From Phycisphaeraceae bacterium (GTDB lineage Bacteria; Planctomycetota; Phycisphaerae; Phycisphaerales; UBA1924), in contig JAHBXH010000001.1 in the NCBI GenBank assembly GCA_019636555.1, positions 2,390,928-2,454,927 of the forward strand: a DNA stretch of 64,000 nt. Reading direction: 5' to 3'. Positions 8,137 to 15,274 of this stretch are shown here, in pieces. Positions within the stretch are counted from its first letter, which is position 1. The number at the start of each line of letters is the position of its first letter. The translations under genes and the position numbers were made by a program. Under the pieces are notes generated by a model. It made no database searches, had not been told where the DNA came from, and saw only the letters and a program-made list of their open reading frames with translations.

Positions 8137-8473
8137 GCTTCTATCGGTCCTGTCTTAAAGACTGCTTCCGGTCCCGGGTCATGCCGCCCCGCGTCGTCCG
8201 GATTTTCCTTGCGTGCGAATTTCGGATCACCTATACTCAGTCACGCGAATCGAACGTCGCTCGCGATCGTCGCTCACCAGTGGGCTATCCGGTTTGCACC
8301 GGGAGCTTTCTGGAGAATGCGTGCGATGGCGCCGCTCTTTCGCCGTGCGATAAGTTTAGGCCCGTTTCTGATGAAAAGCACGCCCGCTCCGCGGGTTGCG
8401 GATTGGCGTGCACCGGCTTTGTCCGCGGGAGCGCATCGGCGCTTCGCCGTTCTGCGGCTCGGATTGCTCGACA
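8137..8473. other. Intergenic region with promoter and possible long leader
   Basis: This 337-base stretch between divergent genes holds the rpoZ promoter region and a strong plus-strand promoter at 8209-8237. The predicted start point near 8244 leaves about 230 transcribed bases before the next ATG. I see no convincing protein in those bases and no known riboswitch or structured RNA, though several GC-rich hairpins can be drawn. Confidence 0.4.
8209..8237 (+). promoter_or_regulatory. Predicted sigma-70 promoter
   Basis: TTGCGT (8209-8214), a 17-base spacer and TATACT (8232-8237) form one of the best -35/-10 pairs in the window. It points to the DUF3553-like gene at 8474. Confidence 0.5.
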
Positions 8474-9106
8474 ATGTCCAATCTCGTCCGTGACTGGAGC
8501 GTCGGCAACAAGGTTCGCCATTCCGATCGACCCGAATGGGGAGTCGGAGTTGTGACGGCTGCGCAGTCGCTCGTGCAGGAAGGCGTGCGCTGCCAGCGAT
8601 TGACCATCCGGTTTGACAAGGTCGGAAGCAAAACGATCTCAACCGCCTTCGCCAAACTTCTGGGCGCGGGTGAATCTTCGGAGCCTTTTTCACTCGGCTC
8701 CACTCTTGGAAACGCAACAATGTCTACGTCCGACACCATTCTGAATCTCGAGGCCAAGGCCGCGACGGAGGACACATTCCTTCGACTGCCCGAGGCGGCG
8801 ACAGACCCCTTTTCGACCCTGCAGAAGCGCGCGGTCGCAACCCTGAGCCTCTACCGGTTCACGCCTTCCGGAGCCTCGCTCCTGGACTGGGCGGTTATGC
8901 AGTCCGGGATGCGCGATCCGCTCAGTCGTTACAACCGGCACGAACTGGAAACTCTCTTCAATCGCTTCAGGCAGAACCTCGATGCCCACGCGCGAAAGAC
9001 CCTGAAGGAGCTGAAGAAGCTCGATGCCGCGGCATTCAGCCAGACGCTCTCGCAGGCTTCTCCGGAAGCCCAGGCCGCCGTGCGTCGGATCGACATCAAC
9101 CGTTGA
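8474..9106 (+). CDS. DUF3553-like domain protein
   Basis: The 210-residue protein opens with VGNKVRHSDRPEWGVGVVTA and later RLTIRFDKVGSKTI, which fits the small DUF3553 beta-barrel-like domain (RHP-PEWGxGxV pattern) found beside nucleic-acid enzymes such as some helicases. The remaining part is helical and charged, with LDWAVMQSGMRDPLSRYN, NRHELETLFNRFRQNL and a KTLKELKKLDAAAF stretch. No enzyme motif is visible. The start is the ATG at 8474; the frame is open to 8396, but the N-terminal extension is unlike the domain. Function is unknown. Confidence 0.7.
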   Translation: MSNLVRDWSVGNKVRHSDRPEWGVGVVTAAQSLVQEGVRCQRLTIRFDKVGSKTISTAFAKLLGAGESSEPFSLGSTLGNATMSTSDTILNLEAKAATEDTFLRLPEAATDPFSTLQKRAVATLSLYRFTPSGASLLDWAVMQSGMRDPLSRYNRHELETLFNRFRQNLDAHARKTLKELKKLDAAAFSQTLSQASPEAQAAVRRIDINR

Positions 9107-9299
9107 TGTTTGGCAACACCCCGCAGCACCCTTCTATCCGACAGCCCGAATGAGCGGACCGGCCTGTCGCTCGCGCCCTCACAAGACTCAAGACATCGCC
9201 TTTTCTCGGACCGCGCCGGAATTCGCGCTTTGGCACGGGTTCGGCCCATTGGTTGCATCGTCTCCCTCCGTTCCTGGCTTCCCATTCGGGAAGTGACAT

Positions 9300-9590
9300 A
9301 TGGAGAGAGACATGAACGAACAGGACTTTCAGAAGAAGCTCGGGGAACTCATGGCCCAGATCGGCGAGCTCCCCGAGACCGATCGCGCACCTCTTGAAGC
9401 CATGGCCGGCGAAGCGCAGACACGACATGACAAAATGCGTCAGACGATCGGCGACCTGCAGGAGTCGCTCGACTACCTCCGGCTCAGCGTGAAGTACCTT
9501 GTCTTCGATCTCGAAGCCACGCGGCGCGAAAACGACTACCTCCGCAGCCTGCTCGAAAAACGCAACAGCGAATCCGAGGGCTCGGACTGA
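9300..9590 (+). CDS. Small coiled-coil protein, unknown function
   Basis: The 96-residue protein is almost entirely helical and charged. Heptad-like leucines and isoleucines run through KLGELMAQIGELPE, KMRQTIGDLQESLDYLRLSV and LEATRRENDYLRSLLEKRN. There is no signal peptide or cysteine. GGGAAG lies six bases before ATG 9300; ATG 9312 is also possible. A strong terminator follows at 9661. I do not recognise a family; the codon use and clean ribosome site make it a likely real gene. Confidence 0.7.
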   Translation: MERDMNEQDFQKKLGELMAQIGELPETDRAPLEAMAGEAQTRHDKMRQTIGDLQESLDYLRLSVKYLVFDLEATRRENDYLRSLLEKRNSESEGSD

Positions 9591-9660
9591 TCGAGTTCGG
9601 CTTGTTGGCGGATCCGGAACGCAAGAGCGTTCTCCCCGGATGAAACCAAGCCCCCCCAAA

Positions 9661-9713
9661 GCGACGGCTCCGCGCGCGTTGACTCCGCCGCGCTGGAGCC
9701 GTCGCACCTTTTT
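9661..9713 (+). terminator. Rho-independent terminator
   Basis: A perfect 11-base stem, GCGACGGCTCC (9661-9671) with GGAGCCGTCGC (9695-9705), is followed by CTTTTT. It would end the transcript of the coiled-coil gene before the tRNA-Ser promoter. Confidence 0.8.
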
Positions 9714-9743
9714 CGAGCGGCCTGCACAGACCCGGGCGCAGCT

Positions 9744-9772
9744 TTGTCGGGCCCGCAAAAGTCGGCTATGCT
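9744..9772 (+). promoter_or_regulatory. Predicted sigma-70 promoter of tRNA-Ser(GCU)
   Basis: TTGTCG (9744-9749), a 17-base spacer and TATGCT (9767-9772) end 11 bases before the tRNA 5' end, which is a good fit for a short-leader tRNA transcript. Confidence 0.6.
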
Positions 9773-9783
9773 TGGACCACGCC

Positions 9784-9874
9784 GGAGAGGTGGCCGAGAG
9801 GCTGAAGGCGGCGGTTTGCTAAACCGTTATACGGATTTAGGTCTGTATCGGGGGTTCGAATCCCCCCCTCTCCG
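9784..9874 (+). tRNA. tRNA-Ser (anticodon GCU)
   Basis: The gene begins GGAGAGGTGGCCGAGAGG and ends CCTCTCC plus discriminator G. The anticodon arm GCGGT-TTGCTAA-ACCGT presents GCU, reading AGC and AGU, and a long variable arm marks tRNA-Ser. The T arm is GGGGG-TTCGAAT-CCCCC. The gene is intact, yet the reading frame of the serine recombinase fragment runs antisense through its 3' half to a stop at 9827, which suggests that the tRNA end marks an integration boundary. Confidence 0.95.
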
Positions 9875-10375
9875 CTTGATTCGATCTGCCCGGTTCTCGG
9901 GCATTTTTCTTGCGCCACCGCAATCCGCCCCGCTTGGTTCCCGCCCCGCAACTCCCTGATCCGCAAACAGTTGCCACGCCCCGCGAGGAGCCCACTGAAG
10001 CTCGCGATTCCGAAGAGTCAGGTTCGAGCCGACGTTTCGGAAGAAACGCCAAGTTTTCACGGGATCGCCGCTTTCTGCGATGCAAGCGGCTTCATAAGAA
10101 GCACTTAGAACACGCTTCGCCGGTTCGAGCCATCCACCGCTTTCAGCGAGTGCCCCGAGCTCTTCTTCTGCCTTGTGCTTGGCTTGGACAAGCCGATTTT
10201 TCGTTTCCCGGTATTCTTCAACCGAGATTGCCTTGTCCAAATACACCATCATCAGCCGATCCAATCGGCTTTGATCCGCGGCAATCTCCGCTCGCAAGCG
10301 ATACTCCTCAATTTGGGCAGCGTTCACGTCATTTGCCGCTTCTTGCTCGACCGCAACCCGCAACTCGTTGGCTAG
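9827..10375 (-). pseudogene. Serine recombinase, C-terminal fragment
   Basis: From the IS edge at 10375 the frame reads NELRVAVEQEAANDVNAA and continues through a helical, charged region with LDRLMMVYLDKAISVEEYRE and KNRLVQAKHKAEEELGAL, the coiled-coil C-terminal part of large serine recombinases. The last residues (GGDSNPRYRPKSV) are encoded antisense to tRNA-Ser, with the stop inside it. Joined to the fragment ending at 16262 across the duplicated CTAG, it forms one open frame reading EEDLA-NELRVAV. It is separated from its N-terminus by an IS and an inversion and cannot make a working enzyme. Confidence 0.85.
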
Positions 10376-11658
10376 CAGGCTGTTGAAGAATCCCGCAAAG
10401 CCCGCGCAACCGGAAGTTTCCGGCGTGCGAAGATGAGGGCATGAAGGGCACACCCGGTCGGCAGGCGGCGATCTACCACACGTTCAACGTCGAAGATTTG
10501 ATCGAGACTGGCCATCCGCTGCGGCCGATCAAGCGGATGGTGGACACGGCGCTGGCCGAGATGACCCGCACGTTTGCCGCGGCGTACAGCAGCCTCGGGC
10601 GGCCGGGCATCCCGCCCGAGACGCTGCTCAAGGCGCTCCTGCTGCAGTGTCTCTACACCATCCGGTCCGAACGCGAGCTGTGCAGGCGTCTGAAGACCGA
10701 CCTCCTCTTCCGCTGGTTCCTGGATTTGCAGCCATCGGACGAAGTGTTCGACCACTCGGTCTTCACGCACAACCGCGACCGGCTGGCCGAGCACGGCATC
10801 ACGAGGAAGTTCTTCGAGCATGTGGTGAAGCAGGCGATCGATGCGGGATTGACCAGCGACGAGCACTTCACGGTGGACGGCTCGCTCATCCAGAGCCACG
10901 CCTCGCTCAAGAGCCTGAAGAGGATCGAACGCGAGGCGTCGGACAAAGACGACGATGGACCATCGGGACGCAACCCATCGGGGGACTTCAAGGGCGAGCG
11001 GCGGACCAACGCGACGCACGCCAGCACGACCGACCCGGAGGCGAAGCTCTACAAGAAGGGGAATGGGGTGGGAGCGTTCCTCTGTCACTCGGGCCATGCG
11101 CTCACCGAGAACCGGCACGGGCTGGTGATGAGCGTGCGGGTGGATGAAGCCAACGGCACGGCCGAGCGTGCCGGCGCGCTGGCGATGCTCGATCATGTCG
11201 AGTGCCGGCACGGGGTGCGTCCATCCACGCTGGGTGCGGACAAGGGGTACGACGCGGGGGCGTTCCTGCTGGCGCTCGAGGAGCGCTGGATCCGGCCGCA
11301 CGTGGCGATCAAGGAGGGCAAGATCGACTGGGCGGGCGCTCGCGCGGACGAGGGGACCTGGGCGCGGTGGTTCGTCCGCGGTGAACGACGGAGCGCCGCG
11401 TTCAGGAAGAGCCAGCGACGAAGAAAACTGGTGGAGGAGTTCTTCGGATGGGTCAAGACGGTGGCGGGGATGAGACGGGCCAGGCACGTGGGACGCGAGA
11501 AGATCGGGCAGTGCTTCGAACTCGCCGCCGCGGCGTACAACCTGGTGCGGATGCGGAAGCTGCTGGCGGCGTGAGCGGTGCGGGAAACCAGCCAGCAGGA
11601 ACGATGCCGCCGGGGAAGTGCTCAAATCGCCGGCAATCGGCCGTTGTTCAACAGCCTG
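10376..11658 (+). mobile_element. IS element copy 1 (IS5/IS1182-like), 1283 bp
   Basis: The element starts CAGGCTGTTGAAGAATCCC and ends with the inverse of CAGGCTGTTGAACAACGG, giving terminal inverted repeats of about 12 bases. It is flanked by CTAG on both sides (10372-10375 and 11659-11662), but after the inversion described above these two flanks come from different insertion events. One transposase gene fills it. Copy 2, in opposite orientation, has exactly the same length and is identical in every other segment I compared, apart from a cluster of differences around 11315-11410 and one near 11520. Confidence 0.9.
10441..11574 (+). CDS. Transposase, DDE type with DUF772 N-terminal domain
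   Basis: The 377-residue protein has an N-terminal DUF772-type domain (HPLRPIKRMVDTALAEM, ERELCRRLKTDLLFRWFLDL) and a DDE catalytic core. Likely acidic residues are the Asp in FTVDGSLIQSHASLKS, the Asp in LGADKGYDAGAF and the Glu in KLVEEFFGWVKTVAGMRRAR. This pattern occurs in the IS5 and IS1182 families, and the CTAG target is compatible with a YTAR-type site. The gene is intact. A long frame on the opposite strand is a shadow. Confidence 0.9.
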   Translation: MKGTPGRQAAIYHTFNVEDLIETGHPLRPIKRMVDTALAEMTRTFAAAYSSLGRPGIPPETLLKALLLQCLYTIRSERELCRRLKTDLLFRWFLDLQPSDEVFDHSVFTHNRDRLAEHGITRKFFEHVVKQAIDAGLTSDEHFTVDGSLIQSHASLKSLKRIEREASDKDDDGPSGRNPSGDFKGERRTNATHASTTDPEAKLYKKGNGVGAFLCHSGHALTENRHGLVMSVRVDEANGTAERAGALAMLDHVECRHGVRPSTLGADKGYDAGAFLLALEERWIRPHVAIKEGKIDWAGARADEGTWARWFVRGERRSAAFRKSQRRRKLVEEFFGWVKTVAGMRRARHVGREKIGQCFELAAAAYNLVRMRKLLAA

Positions 11659-11763
11659 CTAGAGTTTAGTGCTTCGTGGACAGTGCGGCAAGCCAGCACT
11701 TGGCTTGCCGCAAAGCCATTCTCTTGAGTCACAAGCTACACGTTGAGCAATCGGACTGCGTCA

Positions 11764-12960
11764 CTAGCGGACGTCCTGACCTTTAACACCGTAAAGAGTG
11801 TAAAGGCCAAAGACTTCCTTCTCACTGGTGCAATCAAACCAATCGCCCAGGCCATTTGGATAGGGCGTCACCATGTTTTCGGGCGCGGTCTTTGCCGCGT
11901 GCCCATCGACAAAGGCCGCTGATCGTTCCGACTTATTGATTCCGCGTCCTTCAAGAAATCCAATTTCGCCCTCGTTCGTGATCAGCGCCTTTTTCTGTGG
12001 AAAGGTCACTTCGTTCAATCGCGTGGAACGCCACTGCGATGGCCCGAGGCGTTCGTACGGATCCCAGAATTTCGGGTCAGTCAGAAATGACGAAGCGTAC
12101 CAGTAATACTGCGAAAAAACCTGCGGTTTCTGTCCGGGCGGAGTGAAGGAAGCGTCCCACGGGTTGTCCCCGTAATAGCTAGGTGCGAGCGCCAAGTTCC
12201 AAGCCCAACACGCCCCGAAATATGGCACATAGAAAGCTCGCCCTTGGAACCTGTAAACTGTCGCCGTGCTTTTCGGTTCGGTAATCGCGGGAAACAACTC
12301 GCGGAAGTCATTTGCGTAGCTGGCGAACACTGTTCCGTGAGAACGAAGCTGTGCCAGCCGTTTGGTATCGCGAGCCGCCGCTCGCATTGGCATGAGCGAA
12401 GGCACGACAAGAGCAAGTAGGATGGCGACGATGGCTATGCTCACCAGCATTTCAATCAACGTAAATCCATTTGCGGGCGATTCGACAGGGGGAAGAGTTG
12501 GAGCGACTGTCGCTCGGCCCGCCGAAGCAGGGTCCAGCTTTCGACGAGGCCAAAGAACAAGAGCGAGGGCGCTGCAAAGCAGCAATACGCCGTCGCGAAA
12601 CAGTACCGCCTTGGCCGTCTCGCGTTGGTAAACGTACTCCGACAGCAGCCCCAAGCACCCGCACTTTGGGGCCTCCCCCGTCAACAGCTGCGTCACATAG
12701 GCGGCGCTTGCCATTACTAGGAAAACGAACATTCCGATGAACACGGCCTTCGAACGCCCAAAGAAAAGAAAGCCGATTCCGGCGGCAACTTCTAAAATCG
12801 GAAGGCAAACCAGGACAATGCTCTTTACCGGTCCGGGGAGCACAGTCCAAGTGGACAACGCCTGACTAAAGCCCGGCAGATCCGCAAGCTTAAGAATGCC
12901 GCTGACTGCAATTACGCAGGCAACGGCGGATGCAAGCAACCAGCAAACCTTCGCAGTCAT
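11764..12960 (-). CDS. MauE/DoxX-like membrane domain fused to a pseudopilin
   Basis: The 398-residue protein has two unrelated halves. Residues 1-140 form about four membrane segments with the CGCLG motif (100-104) typical of MauE, the redox-associated protein needed to mature methylamine dehydrogenase. After a proline-rich linker, residues 165-190 are a type IV prepilin signal, G/FTLIEMLVSIAIVAIL with the conserved Glu at +5. The remainder resembles planctomycete pseudopilins and ends with a SAAFVDGHAAK segment like their DGH motif. I start at ATG 12960, with TGAGG upstream, because the longer frame overlaps the gene before it. A prepilin signal in the middle of a protein is unusual: cleavage would release the pseudopilin from the MauE half. 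Confidence 0.75.
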   Translation of the reverse strand: MTAKVCWLLASAVACVIAVSGILKLADLPGFSQALSTWTVLPGPVKSIVLVCLPILEVAAGIGFLFFGRSKAVFIGMFVFLVMASAAYVTQLLTGEAPKCGCLGLLSEYVYQRETAKAVLFRDGVLLLCSALALVLWPRRKLDPASAGRATVAPTLPPVESPANGFTLIEMLVSIAIVAILLALVVPSLMPMRAAARDTKRLAQLRSHGTVFASYANDFRELFPAITEPKSTATVYRFQGRAFYVPYFGACWAWNLALAPSYYGDNPWDASFTPPGQKPQVFSQYYWYASSFLTDPKFWDPYERLGPSQWRSTRLNEVTFPQKKALITNEGEIGFLEGRGINKSERSAAFVDGHAAKTAPENMVTPYPNGLGDWFDCTSEKEVFGLYTLYGVKGQDVR

Positions 12961-12977
12961 TTGCAACCTCAAAGGAT

Positions 12978-13346
12978 CTACTCGACCGCGCCGCAATTGC
13001 CCTCGGCAAAGCGGCTGTTCATCGTGTACGAACTAAAAATAGTGGGCTGAACGCAATCCAAGCTGACCTTCGTGAGATGTGACTTCTTGCAAACGGCCGG
13101 CTGGGGTGCGCCTGGCGCGGTGCCCCCGTTCGACGAGCGTCTGCAGGCAATGACTTCGCTGTCCTCTGTGGAAAGAATTGGGCAAATATTGGTAAAGGTG
13201 CCTGCCGGTGCCTTGTCACAAACGGAAGGATAGATTTGATAATCTGACCAACAAGGCAGGGTCTCGTCGCCCGCAAATGAGGCTGCGGCCACCAACATGA
13301 TCGCTGCCCCGAGTCCCGCTGCCAATGTTGCACTCCGATTTCGCAT
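12978..13346 (-). CDS. Secreted seven-cysteine protein, unknown function
   Basis: The 122-residue protein begins MRNRSATLAAGLGAAIMLVA with signal cleavage likely after ASFAG or nearby. The mature part of about 97 residues holds seven cysteines (about residues 32, 43, 55, 68, 86, 97 and 118), spaced 11-21 apart. AAGGGAG stands before ATG 13346. The gene lies 17 bases upstream of the MauE-pseudopilin gene on the same strand. MauE proteins act in disulfide formation of a small cysteine-rich subunit, so this protein may be the client of the neighbouring MauE-like domain; that is inference. I recognise no family. Confidence 0.7.
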   Translation of the reverse strand: MRNRSATLAAGLGAAIMLVAAASFAGDETLPCWSDYQIYPSVCDKAPAGTFTNICPILSTEDSEVIACRRSSNGGTAPGAPQPAVCKKSHLTKVSLDCVQPTIFSSYTMNSRFAEGNCGAVE

Positions 13347-13385
13347 GTCGACTCCCTTAGAAACGTCCAACAGCATCTCTCCAAT

Positions 13386-14477
13386 TTAGCCCGGCTTACG
13401 AAGCCACGCCCGGAGAGCAATTAAGCCGATAATTACAGATCCGCCAATCAGCCATCCAAAAAGCCTCAATCGATCGCTTGGAGACGAAGCATCTACCCTC
13501 ACCATGTTTTCAGCCGAGCGCTTGGAAACCTCCATGCTTCCGCTACGACCATCAATAAAAGTCCGGAAGGTCAATTCCCCTCGAACTGGGTCGGGGCGTC
13601 CCTCTTGGGGCGGCATCGCCATCTCTTTGATCTTGGCCTCATCGACCGTCTCCACTTTTACCAACTGGAATTCATACTTCCCGCCGCCCCACCTTCCATC
13701 GCTCGAGGCCGATGAAGCCATCCAGAGGTTTGGCAACCGTAACGACCATCCGCTAATGCGCCAACCCCCCGCATCCTTACCCGCTTGATCGAGGTGCATG
13801 TTTTCAGAAATGAACCCTCGATTGGCTGAGTCGTTCCACTCGACAATCAGGCGACGGGCAAGACTGCCATCAGCACGCTTCAGAATCACCTTCCATGAAC
13901 TCCCTTCTTGGGAGATACTTTGAATCGTCTGACCTAGGCGCGCCGCTTCTCGCAGGCCTCCTGTTACGAGATAATCTAAACCCTCTAGCTCCATCGTGAA
14001 TGCCGTCGCGATGTCATGCCCTTCAAGTGGCTTAACTTTCGGGGACGTCCACACGAAACGCTGGGGTGACAGCGTCCACAGGTCATTACCGCTTTCGCCA
14101 AAGTCAAGAAACGATGACTGAGCCCCCGTGCAGGCTCGCCAAAGTGAACTGCTTCCAAACCACACCTGTTTGTTCTCGACGCTACCCTGCGGTGATCGAC
14201 GAGCCTGCTCGATTTCAAGCGCCTTTCGATCCGGATGATCCGGCTTCTGACCGACTCTTTGCTGAAGTGCGACAAAATCGGAGTCCGAAATGCTCGATCG
14301 AGTAACCAGGTTGAATGCGATCCAAGTGTTGGGCGGAAGCACACTCCGAGGATCTGCTTTGGGATCCAAGAACGGTTGGAGCCACTTCTCTACAACCGTC
14401 TGATCAACGGCAAACGCTGACGCGGCGCCGTGCATTGAGATCAGGACACATGCTTTGACCGCTCTGGTAAACCGCAT
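13386..14477 (-). CDS. Exported protein with C-terminal membrane anchor
   Basis: The 363-residue protein has a signal peptide (MRFTRAVKACVLISMHGAAS, cleavage near AFA/VD) and one C-terminal membrane helix, LFGWLIGGSVIIGLIALRAW, followed by a short basic tail, so most of it should face the periplasm. The lumenal part looks beta-rich (SSWKVILKRADGSLARRLIV) and has no enzyme motif I know. It is the first gene of a run with the seven-cysteine protein and the MauE-pseudopilin fusion. A -35/-10 pair ends six bases before ATG 14477, so the mRNA may be leaderless. Confidence 0.65.
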   Translation of the reverse strand: MRFTRAVKACVLISMHGAASAFAVDQTVVEKWLQPFLDPKADPRSVLPPNTWIAFNLVTRSSISDSDFVALQQRVGQKPDHPDRKALEIEQARRSPQGSVENKQVWFGSSSLWRACTGAQSSFLDFGESGNDLWTLSPQRFVWTSPKVKPLEGHDIATAFTMELEGLDYLVTGGLREAARLGQTIQSISQEGSSWKVILKRADGSLARRLIVEWNDSANRGFISENMHLDQAGKDAGGWRISGWSLRLPNLWMASSASSDGRWGGGKYEFQLVKVETVDEAKIKEMAMPPQEGRPDPVRGELTFRTFIDGRSGSMEVSKRSAENMVRVDASSPSDRLRLFGWLIGGSVIIGLIALRAWLRKPG

Positions 14478-14483
14478 GGGCGA

Positions 14484-14512
14484 ATAGTACCAAATCTCTG
14501 CTCGGCCGTAAA
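14484..14512 (-). promoter_or_regulatory. Predicted promoter of the island cargo unit
   Basis: On the minus strand TTTACG (14507-14512), a 17-base spacer and TACTAT (14484-14489) are followed by six bases and then ATG 14477-14475. Transcription would begin at or next to the A of the start codon. Confidence 0.4.
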
Positions 14513-14661
14513 CCAATCCGAACCCCAACACCAGAGACAGGAACCGGACTTGTCAAACTGATGTCACACGCCGCAATTCTTGCCGGTTGCCCCTACGGGA
14601 GTCATCGAAACTTGGCCCTCATGCCTTCGCCATCAGTGCGAACACAAATCTCGCGGCGCAA

Positions 14662-14690
14662 TTAAAAAAGCCGCCTCCACGAGCGGCTTT
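14662..14690 (-). terminator. Rho-independent terminator of the PEP-CTERM-like gene
   Basis: A perfect 8-base stem, AAAGCCGC (14667-14674) with GCGGCTTT (14683-14690), is followed on the minus strand by TTTTTTAAT. It lies 25 bases beyond the stop at 14715. Confidence 0.75.
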
Positions 14691-14714
14691 CAGGAACAGC
14701 GTTGATGACGCGTT

Positions 14715-15269
14715 CTACCGCTTTCGCCGTACGGCGAGAGCACACCCGCCGATCAGCACTGGCGCAACGCCCGTCGCTGGAACAAGCGGCGGCGGCACAT
14801 CGGATGTCACTGTTGCGGGATTCATCGCGTACATGCCAGGCCAAAATGTCGGACCAACAACGAGAATGCTCAAGCCCGCACCCGGCGTTGTCGTTGCATC
14901 AAGAAATGCTTGTGGATTCGCAGAAGGCCACGGGTGAGCCAATGGACGGATAAGCGATACAAGGAAAGACCAGTTTGAAAGGAATGCGAACTTCGGAGTG
15001 ATGTCGTACGCGAATCCATCGTTGAACGTGTAATCCGCCGCTCCGACGACGGACGCGAATGTCGTAGCGGATGCACCCTTGAAGTACCGAAGTTCGGCAT
15101 ACGACGACTCAATCTTGTTGCCCGGAACGTTGAACGTCGCCATGTCGAGATACAAGTCCAATCTCGCGGACTCGAATCCGGCGGGATTGTCACCAACCGG
15201 TACACCGGTCCATCTGAAATGCGTCCACGCTGCTGAAGCAGAGTGAGTCATTCCAACAATCGCGGCCAT
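14715..15269 (-). CDS. Secreted protein with PEP-CTERM-like tail, 5' end doubtful
   Basis: The protein reads WTHFRWTGVPVGDNPAG, typical of PEP-CTERM-type extracellular proteins, and ends PLVPATGVAPVLIGGCALAV plus RRKR: a proline-rich turn, hydrophobic helix and basic end. The N-terminus is short, MAAIVGMTHSASA/AWTH, a c-region without a normal basic start. The upstream bases on this strand are the antisense of the recombinase N-terminus, which also lacks a proper start. Both genes therefore appear to be cut at the same junction near 15265-15280. From ATG 15269 it has 184 residues; an alternative TTG at 15359 gives an implausible leader. Confidence 0.6.
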   Translation of the reverse strand: MAAIVGMTHSASAAWTHFRWTGVPVGDNPAGFESARLDLYLDMATFNVPGNKIESSYAELRYFKGASATTFASVVGAADYTFNDGFAYDITPKFAFLSNWSFLVSLIRPLAHPWPSANPQAFLDATTTPGAGLSILVVGPTFWPGMYAMNPATVTSDVPPPLVPATGVAPVLIGGCALAVRRKR

Positions 15270-15274
15270 TACAC

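Noticed and set aside
10372..11625. 417-residue open frame antisense to the IS transposase (also at 16296-17549)
   Set aside because: It is a GC-rich shadow of the transposase on the other strand, with no family motif; both copies keep it only because the IS is conserved.
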